64,000 nt of DNA. It comes from DATBDM01 sp034664425 (lineage in GTDB: Bacteria; Actinomycetota; Thermoleophilia; Solirubrobacterales; Solirubrobacteraceae). Of the stretch, positions 41,911-51,002 are shown piece after piece (position 1 is the stretch's first letter; every line of letters begins with the position of its first letter). Location: assembly GCA_034664425.1 (NCBI GenBank), contig JAXDHR010000136.1, positions 1-64,000 of the forward strand, read 5' to 3'. The notes beneath the pieces are model-generated. The model was not told the DNA's origin. It worked only from the letters and a program-made list of their open reading frames with translations, and did no database searches. Position numbers and translations under genes: made by a program.

Positions 41911-42858
41911 TCACACCCACCGGCTCGCCGGCTGCTGCTCGATGAACGTGTTGGCGATGTCGATCCGGCGCGCGAACCAGACGTCGCCGAGCGACTGGGC
42001 GTAGTCGATGAAGCGGGCGAGCGCGTCCGAGCGTGCCGGGTTGCCGGTGATCCGCGGGTGCAGGCCGATCGACATCATCCGCCGGACGTCATCGCCGTCG
42101 TCGCGCAGCCGGTCCAGGTGCGCCTTGGCCATCTCGAAGAAGTGCTCCGGGCTGCCGAAGCCCTGCGGCACGACGTAGCGCGCGTCGTTGACGACAAGCC
42201 CGTAGGGGACGACGAGGTGGGGCTTGTCCTTGACGACCGTCCAGTAGGGCAGGTCGTCGTTGTAGCAATCGGAGTCGTAGACGAACCCGCCCTCCTCGAC
42301 GACGAGCTCGCGGGTGTTGACGCTCATCTCGCGGCAGTACCAGCCGAGCGGCCGGCTGCCTGTCGTCTGCTCGATCGACTCGATCGCGCGGCGGATCGCC
42401 TCGCGCTCGGTGTCGCGGTCCATCTCGAAGTGGTTGCTCCAGCGATACCCGTGCCCCGCCGCCTCGTCGCCGCGGCGGGCGAGCTTCTCGGCGACGGCCG
42501 GGTTGCGCTCGAGCGCAACCGCCGCGGCGAAGAACGTCACCGGGATCCCGGCGGCGTCGAAGACGCGCAGCATCCGCCAGATGCCTGCGCGCGTCCCGTA
42601 CTCGTACATCGACTCGACCGCCAGGTCGCGCTGGCCCTCGAGCGCGAACGGCAGCTCGTAGAGGATGTCGTTCTCGCCGTCTCCCATCGCGAACGTCTTC
42701 TCCGAGCCCTCCTCGTAGTTGATGACGATCTGCACCGCGACCTTGGCGTCATCCTCCCAGCGGACCTGCGGGGGGTGTTCGCCATAGCCGACGAGCTCGC
42801 GCGCGGGCCCCTCGACGGGCTGGTCGCGGGACTGGAGGAACTGCTGGTCGATGGTCAT
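41911..42858 (-). CDS. PuuE-type polysaccharide deacetylase-fold amidohydrolase
   Basis: NodB-fold metal-dependent hydrolase of 315 residues, close in length and pattern to the allantoinase PuuE group. The signature VAVQIVINYEEGSEKTFAMG near residue 40 corresponds to the LNYEEG motif of that group; zinc-site candidates occur in AAGHGYRWSNHFEMDRDTE and the Arg/Asp region RPLGWYCREMSVNTRELV. Motif MSIGLHPRITGNPAR matches the C-terminal part. It may open an N-heterocycle or hydrolyse an amide. Start ATG 42858 lies 20 bp after the SDR stop. Confidence 0.85.
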   Translation of the reverse strand: MTIDQQFLQSRDQPVEGPARELVGYGEHPPQVRWEDDAKVAVQIVINYEEGSEKTFAMGDGENDILYELPFALEGQRDLAVESMYEYGTRAGIWRMLRVFDAAGIPVTFFAAAVALERNPAVAEKLARRGDEAAGHGYRWSNHFEMDRDTEREAIRRAIESIEQTTGSRPLGWYCREMSVNTRELVVEEGGFVYDSDCYNDDLPYWTVVKDKPHLVVPYGLVVNDARYVVPQGFGSPEHFFEMAKAHLDRLRDDGDDVRRMMSIGLHPRITGNPARSDALARFIDYAQSLGDVWFARRIDIANTFIEQQPASRWV

Positions 42859-42877
42859 CGAGCTCCTTTGCTGGGGA

Positions 42878-43654
42878 TCAGTCGAGGCCGGCGAGCGATC
42901 GGGCGCCGTCCGCGACGATGAGCTGGCCGGTCACGTACGCCGACTGCTCGCTGGCGAGAAACTGGTAGAGGTAGGCGATGTCCTCCGGGGTCCCCACGCG
43001 GCGGAGCGGGACCTTGGCGGCGACGGCCGCGACGCCCTCGGGCCCGAGCGAGTTGACGGGATCGAGCGACTGCGGCGTCTCGATCACGCCCGGGGCCACG
43101 GCGTTGGCGGTGATGCCGTCTGGCCCATAGTCGACGGCGAGGTTGTGCACGAGCCCGACGAGCCCCGCCTTCGCGGCCGCGTACTGGGGGTGCAGCGGCC
43201 ACGCCGAGACCGTCCCCGCCACCGAGGAGGTGGCGATCAGGCGCCCGTAGCCGGCCTGACGCATGTGCGGGAGCACGGCGCGGAAGACGCGCCAGACGCC
43301 CGTGAGGTCGACGTCGATCGTCTCGTACCAGGCGTCGTCGTCGAGCTGCTCGAGCGGCACGGTCCGCGCGATGCCGGCGTTGGCGACGGCAATGTCGACG
43401 CGGCCGAGCTCGGATACGCAGCGCTCGACGAGCGCGCCGACCTGCCCGCTGTCGCGCACGTCCACGTCGCAGACGATCGCGCGCCGGCCCGCGGCCTCGA
43501 CCGCCTCACGCACCGGCTCGACGTCGTGGGGATCGCCCGGATACCAGGCGATGCCGATGTCGGCGCCGGCCTCGGCGAACACGCGCGCGGTGGCCGCACC
43601 GATCCCCGACGCGGCCCCGGTGATGATCGCCACCCGGTTCGTGAGTTCGAACAT
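42878..43654 (-). CDS. SDR family oxidoreductase
   Basis: Classical short-chain dehydrogenase of 258 residues: NAD(P) motif AIITGAASGIGAATARVFAE, VDIAVANAGIAR (NAG), catalytic Ser in IATSSVAGTVS and YxxxK in PQYAAAKAGLVGLVHN. GGAGG lies just before the ATG. It follows another SDR by 12 bp within the operon. Likely oxidises an alcohol intermediate; substrate unknown. Confidence 0.93.
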   Translation of the reverse strand: MFELTNRVAIITGAASGIGAATARVFAEAGADIGIAWYPGDPHDVEPVREAVEAAGRRAIVCDVDVRDSGQVGALVERCVSELGRVDIAVANAGIARTVPLEQLDDDAWYETIDVDLTGVWRVFRAVLPHMRQAGYGRLIATSSVAGTVSAWPLHPQYAAAKAGLVGLVHNLAVDYGPDGITANAVAPGVIETPQSLDPVNSLGPEGVAAVAAKVPLRRVGTPEDIAYLYQFLASEQSAYVTGQLIVADGARSLAGLD

Positions 43655-43666
43655 CCATCTGCCTCC

Positions 43667-44416
43667 TTAGAGCATCACGTCGCCGCCGTTGGGACAGAGG
43701 GTCTGCCCGACGTAGTACGACGACTCGTCCGAGGCCAGGAACACCGCGGTGGGGGCGACCTCCTCCACCTCGCCGAAGCGGCCGATCGGCAGCTCGGAGA
43801 GCTTCTGGGCCGCCCACTCGTCGGTCTCCTGGGCCATCATCTCGGTCAGGATCGGGCCGGGGGCGATGGCGTTGACCTGGATGCCCTTGGTCGACACCTC
43901 GCGCGCCAGCGCCTTGGTGAGCCCGATCACCCCCGCCTTGCTCGCGCTGTAGTGCACCATCTCGGTACCGCCGATCTGGCCCAGCTGCGAGGCGACGTTG
44001 ATCACCTTGCCGCGCCCGCGCGCGAGCATGCGCGGCAGGACCGCGCGCGTGCACAGAAAGCAGCCGCGCAGGTTGACGCCCATCACCCGGTCCCACTCGG
44101 CCGCGCTCAGCTCGTGGAAGAAGACCTGGCTGAACGTGCCGGCGTTGTTGACGAGGACGTCGACCTCGCCGAGCTCGTGGTAGGCGCGGTCGACCATGCG
44201 CGCGACCTGCGCCTCGTCGCTCACGTCGGTCGGCACGAGCAGCGCGCGGCGCCCGGCGGCGGCGATCGCCTCGAGCACCGGCGCGGCGGCATCCTCCCCG
44301 AGGAGGTCGGCGATGACGACGTCGGCGCCCTCGGCAGCGAACGCGGTGGCGATGGCGCCGCCGATCCCGCGGGCGCCTCCGGTGACGATCGCGACGCGGT
44401 CGCGGAGCTTGTCCAT
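43667..44416 (-). CDS. SDR family oxidoreductase
   Basis: Classical short-chain dehydrogenase of 249 residues: IVTGGARGIGGAIATAFAAE for cofactor, VDVLVNNAGTFSQVF, catalytic Ser region INVASQLGQIGGTEMVHYSA with YSASKAGVIGLTKALAREVS. It precedes the second SDR in the operon; the two are only distantly alike, so they probably act on different intermediates or in opposite directions. Confidence 0.93.
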   Translation of the reverse strand: MDKLRDRVAIVTGGARGIGGAIATAFAAEGADVVIADLLGEDAAAPVLEAIAAAGRRALLVPTDVSDEAQVARMVDRAYHELGEVDVLVNNAGTFSQVFFHELSAAEWDRVMGVNLRGCFLCTRAVLPRMLARGRGKVINVASQLGQIGGTEMVHYSASKAGVIGLTKALAREVSTKGIQVNAIAPGPILTEMMAQETDEWAAQKLSELPIGRFGEVEEVAPTAVFLASDESSYYVGQTLCPNGGDVML

Positions 44417-44460
44417 GCGTATCCCTTCCTCTGGTCCTCGCGCGATGCGCGGCTAGTCGG

Positions 44461-45150
44461 TCACGGGCGGGGGTCGGCCGGCCGGGTCGCGAGCGACCAC
44501 TCGGAGAGGATCTCCTCCGACGTGGCGATGTCGAAGCGATGGCGCATGAGCAGCAGCGACGCGTCGTGCTGGCTGCGGTCGTCGCTGGCCACGCAGTCCT
44601 CGGCGATGACGACGTAGTAGTCGTTGAACAGGGCGTCGCGGGCCGTCGACTCCACGCAGCCCTCGGTCGTGCACCCCGCCATCACGACCGACTGGATGCC
44701 GTTGCTGCGCAGCAGCATGTCGAGGTTCGTCCCCCAGAAGCCGCTCGAGCGGTACTTCTTGACCATCAGGTCCCCGTCCGCGGGCTCGAGCTCCGGGATG
44801 ATCTCCTGGCCCTCCGAGCCGTCGGCCGTGTAGCCGAGCGGCTCGCCGGTGCTGGCGAGGTGCAGGCGACGGTTGAAGCGGATCTGCGCCGGCGACTCGC
44901 TCCGGTGCCCCGGCAGCACCGTCATCTGCACGTAGATCACGAGGGTGCCCGCCGCGCGCGCGCCGTCGAGCAGCCGCGCGAGGCGCGGCACCATCGGCGG
45001 ATACATCGAGATGTCGACCCCCAGGCGGTCGAAGGCGCCGCCCGGGGTGCAGAAATCGCGCTGCATGTCGACGACCACGAGGGCGCTGTGACCCGGGTCG
45101 ACCAGCTCCGCGAGCTCGGTGAAGACCTGCTTGCCCTCGATCTCGATCAT
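44461..45150 (-). CDS. Isochorismatase-family cysteine hydrolase
   Basis: Hydrolase of 229 residues in the RutB/N-carbamoylsarcosine amidase/biuret hydrolase family. The Asp-Lys-Cys triad is visible: ALVVVDMQRDFCTPGGAFD, GDLMVKKYRSSGFWGTNLD and VMAGCTTEGCVESTARDALF. Members cleave ureido or carbamoyl amides, giving ammonia. The next upstream gene is the APC permease (12 bp away), suggesting import followed by hydrolysis. The exact substrate cannot be read from the sequence. Confidence 0.9.
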   Translation of the reverse strand: MIEIEGKQVFTELAELVDPGHSALVVVDMQRDFCTPGGAFDRLGVDISMYPPMVPRLARLLDGARAAGTLVIYVQMTVLPGHRSESPAQIRFNRRLHLASTGEPLGYTADGSEGQEIIPELEPADGDLMVKKYRSSGFWGTNLDMLLRSNGIQSVVMAGCTTEGCVESTARDALFNDYYVVIAEDCVASDDRSQHDASLLLMRHRFDIATSEEILSEWSLATRPADPRP

Positions 45151-45162
45151 GCGCCCCGCGGC

Positions 45163-46665
45163 TCAGCTCGCGTGCACGGGCCCGGACGCGAGCCGGCCCT
45201 CCGACAGGTCGTCCTCCTCCTCGGCCAGGACCCGGCCGAGCGCCGTCAGCTTGGCCGGGTTGCGCGAGCGGAAGTAGGCGTAGACGACCGCCCCGATCAC
45301 GATCCACGCCAGGACGAGGTAGGGGACCAGGTTGTACGGATGAGGCTGGCCGGGCTTGGCGACCGAATAGAGCGGATAGGCGAGCGCCACGATGCCGAGC
45401 ACGGGGTACACGACGTGGCGCAGGACGTTGCGCTCCGGGTCCTTGGCGAAGAACCGGATCAGCGCGACGTTGGCCATCATGTAGACGATCACGATGGCGA
45501 CCGTGCCGAGCGATCCCGTCCAGCCGTAGACGTCGGTCAGTCCCGACCCGAGCCACGCGGACAGCAGGATCCCGACGACGATCGAGAAGATGGTCAGCGC
45601 GTAGATGGCCACGTAGGGCGAGTGCCAGCTGCGGTGCACGCGGCCGAGGGCGGGCGGCAGGACGCCGTCGCGGCCCATCGCGAAGATGACGCGGACCGTC
45701 GAGTTCTGGACCGCGAGGAAGCACGAGAACAGCCCGAAGATCGCGGCGATCTCGATGATCTGCGTCATCCACGACGCATAGCGGTGCGCGAGCGTGGGGA
45801 ACGGCGTCGAGTCGCCCATGAAGGCCTTCAGCTGCGCTGCGTCGTTGAGGTGGTAGCCGGCGCTCAGCGCGTACATCATGAAGATGTAGAAGACCCCGAT
45901 GATGAGCATCGCGCCGAAGACTGCGCGCGGGATGCTCCTGCGAGCGTCCTTCGTCTCCTCGCCGAGCACGGCCGCCGACTCGAAGCCGATGAACGAGAGG
46001 ATTCCGAACACCGCGCCAAGGCCGATGCCGCTCACCCCGTCGGGCGACGCGGATGGCGTGAAGTAGTGCAGCGTGTTGCCGTTGCCGGCCTTCACGACGG
46101 CGATCACCCCGAGCACGAGGAAGACGACCATCTCGATGCCGAGCAGCCCGAGGTCGACGCGCACGGAGGCCTTGATCGAGCGGATCGAGAGCAGCAGCAC
46201 GAGACCCATGAGGATCAGCGAGAGGATCCACCAGGGGATGTTCGCGCTCCACTCGGTCTGCAGGTAGTCGTGGAGGAACGCGCCGTTGGCCGTGAACAGG
46301 CCGACCGCGAGCAGCACGAAGGCGGCGAAGTAGAGCCAGCCGGTGAAGAAGCCGGCGCCGCCGCCGAGCCCGTGCGAGCAGAAGGTGTAGAACGAGCCGC
46401 TCGACGGCAGCCGGCGCGAGAACTGGATGACGGTGTTGGCCACGAACGCAGTGGCGATGAAGGCGGCGAGGAACGACAGCGGCAGGCCGGCTCCGCCGCT
46501 CGACGCGGCGGCGGGCGCATTGAGGATCACGGCGATCACCGGCGCCATCACGGCCGCCGACAGGGCGACGCAGTTGACGACGGTCAGCTGGCCCTTCTGC
46601 AGGCGCTGGCCAGCCGTTGCGGCGGAGGCGGCTCCCGCAGGAGCGACCGGTGTATCAGCTGCCAT
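45163..46665 (-). CDS. APC superfamily amino acid/amine permease
   Basis: Twelve-helix permease of 500 residues from MAADTPVAPAGAASAATAGQ; the ATG is preceded by a GAGGGGG-type ribosome site. Hydrophobic helices begin at LTVVNCVALSAAVMAPVIAV; ILSFIGFESAAVLGEETKDA is the APC helix-6-7 signature. It probably imports the amino acid or amine on which the downstream genes act. A FadR-type operator copy lies 55 bp upstream, between this gene and the nitrilase. Confidence 0.92.
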   Translation of the reverse strand: MAADTPVAPAGAASAATAGQRLQKGQLTVVNCVALSAAVMAPVIAVILNAPAAASSGGAGLPLSFLAAFIATAFVANTVIQFSRRLPSSGSFYTFCSHGLGGGAGFFTGWLYFAAFVLLAVGLFTANGAFLHDYLQTEWSANIPWWILSLILMGLVLLLSIRSIKASVRVDLGLLGIEMVVFLVLGVIAVVKAGNGNTLHYFTPSASPDGVSGIGLGAVFGILSFIGFESAAVLGEETKDARRSIPRAVFGAMLIIGVFYIFMMYALSAGYHLNDAAQLKAFMGDSTPFPTLAHRYASWMTQIIEIAAIFGLFSCFLAVQNSTVRVIFAMGRDGVLPPALGRVHRSWHSPYVAIYALTIFSIVVGILLSAWLGSGLTDVYGWTGSLGTVAIVIVYMMANVALIRFFAKDPERNVLRHVVYPVLGIVALAYPLYSVAKPGQPHPYNLVPYLVLAWIVIGAVVYAYFRSRNPAKLTALGRVLAEEEDDLSEGRLASGPVHAS

Positions 46666-46719
46666 CTCGTTGACCCCCTCGAACCGGAACCGACCGTCCA
46701 ACCCCGGGCGAGCATACAC

Positions 46720-46730
46720 ATGTCTGACTT
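46720..46730. promoter_or_regulatory. FadR-type operator, site 3
   Basis: ATGTCTGACTT, 55 bp upstream of the permease ATG and touching the TAA of the nitrilase gene. It overlaps GACTTAAGTC (46726-46735), a second small palindrome. On the minus strand TTGGAG-18-TATGCT could be a promoter with the site in its spacer. Confidence 0.65.
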
Positions 46731-47565
46731 AAGTCTCCAACCCCGGTTCCGACGGGCGTGGAGCCGCCAGCGGGGCATAGAGTTCGGGACGGCGGTCGCT
46801 CAGCAGCGGGTAGGTCCGGCCGTCGCGTCGATCGCGCAGCCGGTCCACCAGCTCGAGGTCGAGCTCGGCCACCGCCAGCTCCTCTTCGGCGCCGAGCTCG
46901 AGCACCGTCGCGCCGAGCGCGTCCACGACGCAGCTCGCGCCCTGGAAGCGCAGGTCGCCGATCGCGCCGACCTGGTTGACGCAGACCAGGTGCGCGACGT
47001 TCTCGACCGCGCGCGCGGCCGCGACGCGCCGCATGACGAACCCGCGCTCGACCTCCCATGCCATCGGCACCAGGAGCACACGGGCCCCGCCGAGCGCGAC
47101 GACGCGGATGGCCTCCGGGAAGGCGAGGTCGTAGCAGCAGGCGAGGCCGAAGCGACCCTCGGGGTCGGCGGCGAACTCCCGGCCCGGCGTGAACACGCGC
47201 CGCTCCTTGACATCCATGTGCGTCTTCGCGTAGACGAGCCGCTCACCGCCGGGGCGCTGGAGGACGACCGCGTTGGCCAGCCCCTCCGGACTGCGCAGCG
47301 GCGCGCCGTAGACGAGGTCGACGCCGAGCCGGCGGCCGTCGTCGGCGAGCGCGCGCTCGGCCTCGTGAACCGCGTCGAGCAGCGCGGCCGTGTAGTCCGC
47401 GCGCTCCAGCAGGTAGCCGCTCAGGCACAGCTCCGGGAAGCAGGCCAGGGCCGCGCCCTCCCCGGCCGCCTCAGCGAGCATGGCCCGCATGCGCTCGAGG
47501 TTCGTCCCGACGTCGCCGCGCACGGAGCCGAACTGCGCGAGCGCCACGCGCAGCGTCGCTGCCAT
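46729..47565 (-). CDS. Nitrilase/carbon-nitrogen hydrolase superfamily protein
   Basis: Second nitrilase-fold hydrolase, 278 residues from MAATLRVALAQFGSVRGDVG. Triad: Glu in ALACFPELCLSGYLLERAD, Lys in VYAKTHMDVKERRVFTPG, Cys in GLACCYDLAFPEAIRVVALG. It starts at the last base of the cyclase gene stop, so the two are coupled. It is not a close copy of the nitrilase at 39379-40242, suggesting a different amide substrate in the same route. Confidence 0.9.
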   Translation of the reverse strand: MAATLRVALAQFGSVRGDVGTNLERMRAMLAEAAGEGAALACFPELCLSGYLLERADYTAALLDAVHEAERALADDGRRLGVDLVYGAPLRSPEGLANAVVLQRPGGERLVYAKTHMDVKERRVFTPGREFAADPEGRFGLACCYDLAFPEAIRVVALGGARVLLVPMAWEVERGFVMRRVAAARAVENVAHLVCVNQVGAIGDLRFQGASCVVDALGATVLELGAEEELAVAELDLELVDRLRDRRDGRTYPLLSDRRPELYAPLAAPRPSEPGLET

Positions 47566-48536
47566 CAGCGTCGCAGTGGTACCGCCACGGGGCGGATCGG
47601 CGAGCCCGTGGCCCCGCGGAGCTTGAGCGGGAACGCCAGCAGCGCGAACTCGTGCATCCGCTCGGCGGCGATCTCCTCGAGGTCGAGCACCTCGATGATC
47701 TGGGCCCCGGCCGTGGCGAACATGTAGCAGTGCACCGGCACGAAGGAGTCCGGCTCCTCGTGCGGTGCCACGTCCATGCTGACCGCGTCGGTGCCGATGC
47801 ACATCGCGCCGACCTCCTCGCAGAGATAGCGGGCGCCGGCGAGCCCGAGTCCCGGGTTGTCGGTGATGTAGCTGTCGTGGTCGGGCCAGCAGGTCATACG
47901 GCCCGTCCGCAGCAGCACGACGTCGCGCCGGCGCAGCTCCGAGCCCTGCTCGCGCGCGGCCGCGCGCAGGTCGTCGGGCGTGATCACGTAGCCCGGCGGC
48001 AGGCAGTCGACGCCGTGCAGCCCGGCGATGTCGAGCATGACCGAGCGGGCGATCACCGGCGGGTACTTGTCGGCGCCGCCCTTCTGCCACATGCGGCTGC
48101 CGAGGTCCTTCTCCGCGGTCCACCCGTTCCAGAACATCCCGAAGTAGCCCAGGTGGTTGAGCGTGTCGAGGTGCGTGCCGGTGTGGATGTACATGTGGAT
48201 CGAGTCGCCGCAGTAGCTGTACTTCTCGTGCACGTCGGGCCCGGCGCCCGAGAGGTTGTCGTTGATCGACCCCTGCGGGGTGTGCGTCATCCAGATCTCG
48301 TACTTCGGATCGTGGGCCGCGGCCCACGACGGCATGCCGAAGAAGTACTCGATGCCGAGGTCGAACACGGCCGACCCGTCGAGGTGCTCGAGCACCGCGC
48401 GCTGCGACTCGGCGGTGATCCAGTTCATCCGGCCGATCTCGTCGTCCGGGCCCCATGGACTCCTCGAGACCTGGACGCCGTCGCGCTCGAGCAGCGCCTC
48501 GAACTGGATCGGTGGCTCATTCGGCTCGTTGCACAC
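47565..48536 (-). CDS. Cyclase-family (kynurenine formamidase-like) metal hydrolase
   Basis: Putative cyclase-fold metal hydrolase of about 323 residues from GTG 48536 (CNEPNEPPIQFEALLERDGV); an ATG at 48602 in the same frame is the alternative. The family signature HTGTHLDTLNH at about residue 118 gives the metal-binding HxGTHxDxxxH, and NDNLSGAGPDVHEKYSYCGD precedes it. Members hydrolyse N-formylkynurenine, imides or isatin-like lactams. It begins the minus-strand unit and faces the kinase/phospho-lyase fusion across a FadR-type site. Confidence 0.87.
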   Translation of the reverse strand: MCNEPNEPPIQFEALLERDGVQVSRSPWGPDDEIGRMNWITAESQRAVLEHLDGSAVFDLGIEYFFGMPSWAAAHDPKYEIWMTHTPQGSINDNLSGAGPDVHEKYSYCGDSIHMYIHTGTHLDTLNHLGYFGMFWNGWTAEKDLGSRMWQKGGADKYPPVIARSVMLDIAGLHGVDCLPPGYVITPDDLRAAAREQGSELRRRDVVLLRTGRMTCWPDHDSYITDNPGLGLAGARYLCEEVGAMCIGTDAVSMDVAPHEEPDSFVPVHCYMFATAGAQIIEVLDLEEIAAERMHEFALLAFPLKLRGATGSPIRPVAVPLRR

Positions 48537-48639
48537 GCTTGCGGTCTCCGGGTCGCGGACGAGGCGGACCGATGACTGGCATCGGCTCCATCGCGGGACC
48601 ATAGGCGTCCCAAACCGCTCGCGCAAACGGCACGTCGCG

Positions 48640-48650
48640 ATGTCTGACGT
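48640..48650. promoter_or_regulatory. FadR-type operator, site 4
   Basis: ATGTCTGACGT in the divergent region between the cyclase unit (start 48536) and the kinase/phospho-lyase gene (start 48696, 46 bp away). Differs from site 1 at the centre and one outer base. Confidence 0.65.
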
Positions 48651-48695
48651 TCGGCGGGGACTGCGACCGATCGGCACACGCTAGGCTCGCGCCAG

Positions 48696-51002
48696 GTGTC
48701 GACCGTCGATCGCTCGCCGCAACTCTTCGCCCTTGACGAGGCGCGCGATCTGGCGCGCGAGCTCTGGGGAATCGATGGCGTCGAGGTGCTCGAGGCGCTG
48801 CCGAGCGAGCGCGACCAGAACCTGCTCCTCGCAGGCCCGTCCGAGCGCTACGTTTTCAAGCTCGCGGGCCCCGGCGACTCGCGGCAGCTGCTCGACGCGC
48901 AGGACGCGGCGATCGCGCGGGTGGCCGCGACCGCGCGGGGGTTCGCCGTGCCGTCGCCGCTGCCGTCCGCGCGGGGCAGGACGATCGAGCGGGTCGCGGG
49001 GCGCGACGGCGAGCTCAGGCTCGCCCGGCTCTTGCGCTTCGTCCCGGGGACGCCGCTGGCCGCCGCCGACAAGGACGCGCTGGCGTCCGAGCTCGGCACG
49101 GTGCTCGGCGAGCTGACGGCCGCGCTCGTCGGCTTCCGCCATCCCGGGGCGGTGCGCACGCTGCAGTGGGACCTGCGGCAGTCGGCCGCCGTGCTCGCGA
49201 CCCATGCCGGCGAGATCGCCGACGCCGGCCGGCGCGCACTGCTCGAGCGGCGCGTGGCGTCGCTGCGGCCCGCGCTGGACGCGCTGCCCGGCTTGCGCAC
49301 GAGCGTCGTCCACAACGATGCGAACGACTACAACGTCCTCGTCGACGACGGGCGCGTCTGCGCGCTGATCGACTTCGGCGACCTCGTCGAATCGGTGACG
49401 ATCGCCGAGCCGGCCGTCGGTCTCGCGTACGCGATGCTCGGCGCGCGCGAGCCCGTGAGCGTCGCGCGGCGCCTCGCCGCCGCCTTCCACCAGCGCTTCC
49501 CGCTCGACCCCGCCGAGGCGGCGGTGCTGCTCCCGCTCGCGCTCGCGCGCCTGTGCGTCAGCGTGACGCTGGCCGCCCACCAGCGCCGGCTCGCGCCCGA
49601 CAACGCGTACCTGTCGATCTCCGAGCGCGACGCCTGGGCGCTGCTCGAGCGCTTCGACGCGATCGCGCTCGACGACGCTGCCGCACGCGTCGCCGCCGCC
49701 TGCTCGCCGCCCCCGAGGGCACCCGCGCCCGGCGCGCGGCTGCTCGAGCGCCGGCGCCGGGCGATCGGCCCGTCGCTCTCACTCTCCTACCGGCGGCCGC
49801 TGCACATCGTGCGCGGCGCGGGCGCCTACCTCTACGACGAGACGGGGCGCGCGTACCTCGACTGCGTGAACAACGTCTGCCACGTCGGTCACGCGCACCC
49901 GCGGGTCGTCGAGGCCGCCGCGCGCCAGATGGCGGTGCTCAACACGAACACGCGCTACCTGCACGAGCACCTCGTGGCGTACGCCGAGCGGCTTGCGGCG
50001 ACGCTGCCCGACCCGCTCGAGGTCTGCTTCTTCGCCTGCTCGGGCAGCGAGGCGAACGAGCTCGCCCTGCGCATGGCCCGCGCGGCCACCGGGCGCCGTG
50101 ACGTCGTCGTGCTCGACGCGGCCTATCACGGGAACACCTCGTCGCTGGTGGGGATGAGCCCGTACAAGTTCGCCGGGCCCGGCGGCCGGGGCCCGGGGGA
50201 GGGGGTCCACGTCGCACCACTCCCCGATCCGTACCGCGGCCCGCATCGAGGGCCCGCGAGCGGCGGGCGCTATGCCGAAGACGCCCGCGCGGTCCTCGCG
50301 GAGGCGCCGGCGGCCGCGTTCTTCGCCGAGTCGCTGCCGGGCTGCGGCGGGCAGATCCTGCCGCCGGCCGGCTTCCTGCGGACGGCGTTCGAGGACGCGC
50401 GCGCCGCCGGCGCGGTGGCCGTCGCCGATGAGGTCCAGGTCGGCCTGGGACGCGTCGGGTCGCGCTTCTGGGGCTTCGAGCTCGACGACGCGGCGCCGGA
50501 CATCGTGACCATGGGCAAGCCGCTGGGCAACGGGCACCCACTGGCGGCGGTGGTCACCACGCGGGCGATCGCGGAGGCCTTCGACGACGGCATGGAGTAC
50601 TTCAACACGTTCGGCGGCAACCCCGTCTCCTGCGCCGCCGGACTCGCCGTCCTCGACGTGATCCGCGACGAGCAGCTCGACGCCCGGGCGCTCGCGGTCG
50701 GCGAGCGGCTGCTCGGCGCCCTGCGCGAGCTCGCGGCCCGGCACGCCCTCGTGGGCGACGTCCGCGGCGCCGGCCTGTACCTCGGCATCGAGCTCGTGCG
50801 CGAACGCGGGACGCTCGAGCCGGCTGCCGCCGAGGCTGCCGGCGTCGTGAACTTCGCCCGCGAGCACGGTGTCCTCCTGAGCACGGATGGACCGCTGCAC
50901 AACGTGATCAAGATCAAGCCGCCGCTGGTCTTCGGACACGATGACGCCGACCGCCTGGCGCAGACGCTCGACGACGCGCTCGCGACGCTGGGGACGGCAT
51001 GA
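48696..51002 (+). CDS. Fused APH-type kinase and class III aminotransferase-fold phospho-lyase
   Basis: Two-domain protein of 768 residues. Residues ~1-340 are an aminoglycoside-phosphotransferase-fold kinase (VVHNDANDYNVLVDDGRVCA catalytic loop, then ALIDFGDLVESV magnesium loop). Residues ~345-768 are a class III aminotransferase fold (SLSYRRPLHIVRGAGAYLYD; PLP lysine in IVTMGKPLGNGHPLAAVV). In animals and bacteria this domain pair occurs as hydroxylysine kinase with 5-phosphohydroxylysine phospho-lyase, or ethanolamine-phosphate phospho-lyase. It may phosphorylate an amino alcohol and then eliminate ammonia and phosphate to give an aldehyde. The GTG start and two downstream coupled genes define the operon. 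Confidence 0.9.
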   Translation: MSTVDRSPQLFALDEARDLARELWGIDGVEVLEALPSERDQNLLLAGPSERYVFKLAGPGDSRQLLDAQDAAIARVAATARGFAVPSPLPSARGRTIERVAGRDGELRLARLLRFVPGTPLAAADKDALASELGTVLGELTAALVGFRHPGAVRTLQWDLRQSAAVLATHAGEIADAGRRALLERRVASLRPALDALPGLRTSVVHNDANDYNVLVDDGRVCALIDFGDLVESVTIAEPAVGLAYAMLGAREPVSVARRLAAAFHQRFPLDPAEAAVLLPLALARLCVSVTLAAHQRRLAPDNAYLSISERDAWALLERFDAIALDDAAARVAAACSPPPRAPAPGARLLERRRRAIGPSLSLSYRRPLHIVRGAGAYLYDETGRAYLDCVNNVCHVGHAHPRVVEAAARQMAVLNTNTRYLHEHLVAYAERLAATLPDPLEVCFFACSGSEANELALRMARAATGRRDVVVLDAAYHGNTSSLVGMSPYKFAGPGGRGPGEGVHVAPLPDPYRGPHRGPASGGRYAEDARAVLAEAPAAAFFAESLPGCGGQILPPAGFLRTAFEDARAAGAVAVADEVQVGLGRVGSRFWGFELDDAAPDIVTMGKPLGNGHPLAAVVTTRAIAEAFDDGMEYFNTFGGNPVSCAAGLAVLDVIRDEQLDARALAVGERLLGALRELAARHALVGDVRGAGLYLGIELVRERGTLEPAAAEAAGVVNFAREHGVLLSTDGPLHNVIKIKPPLVFGHDDADRLAQTLDDALATLGTA

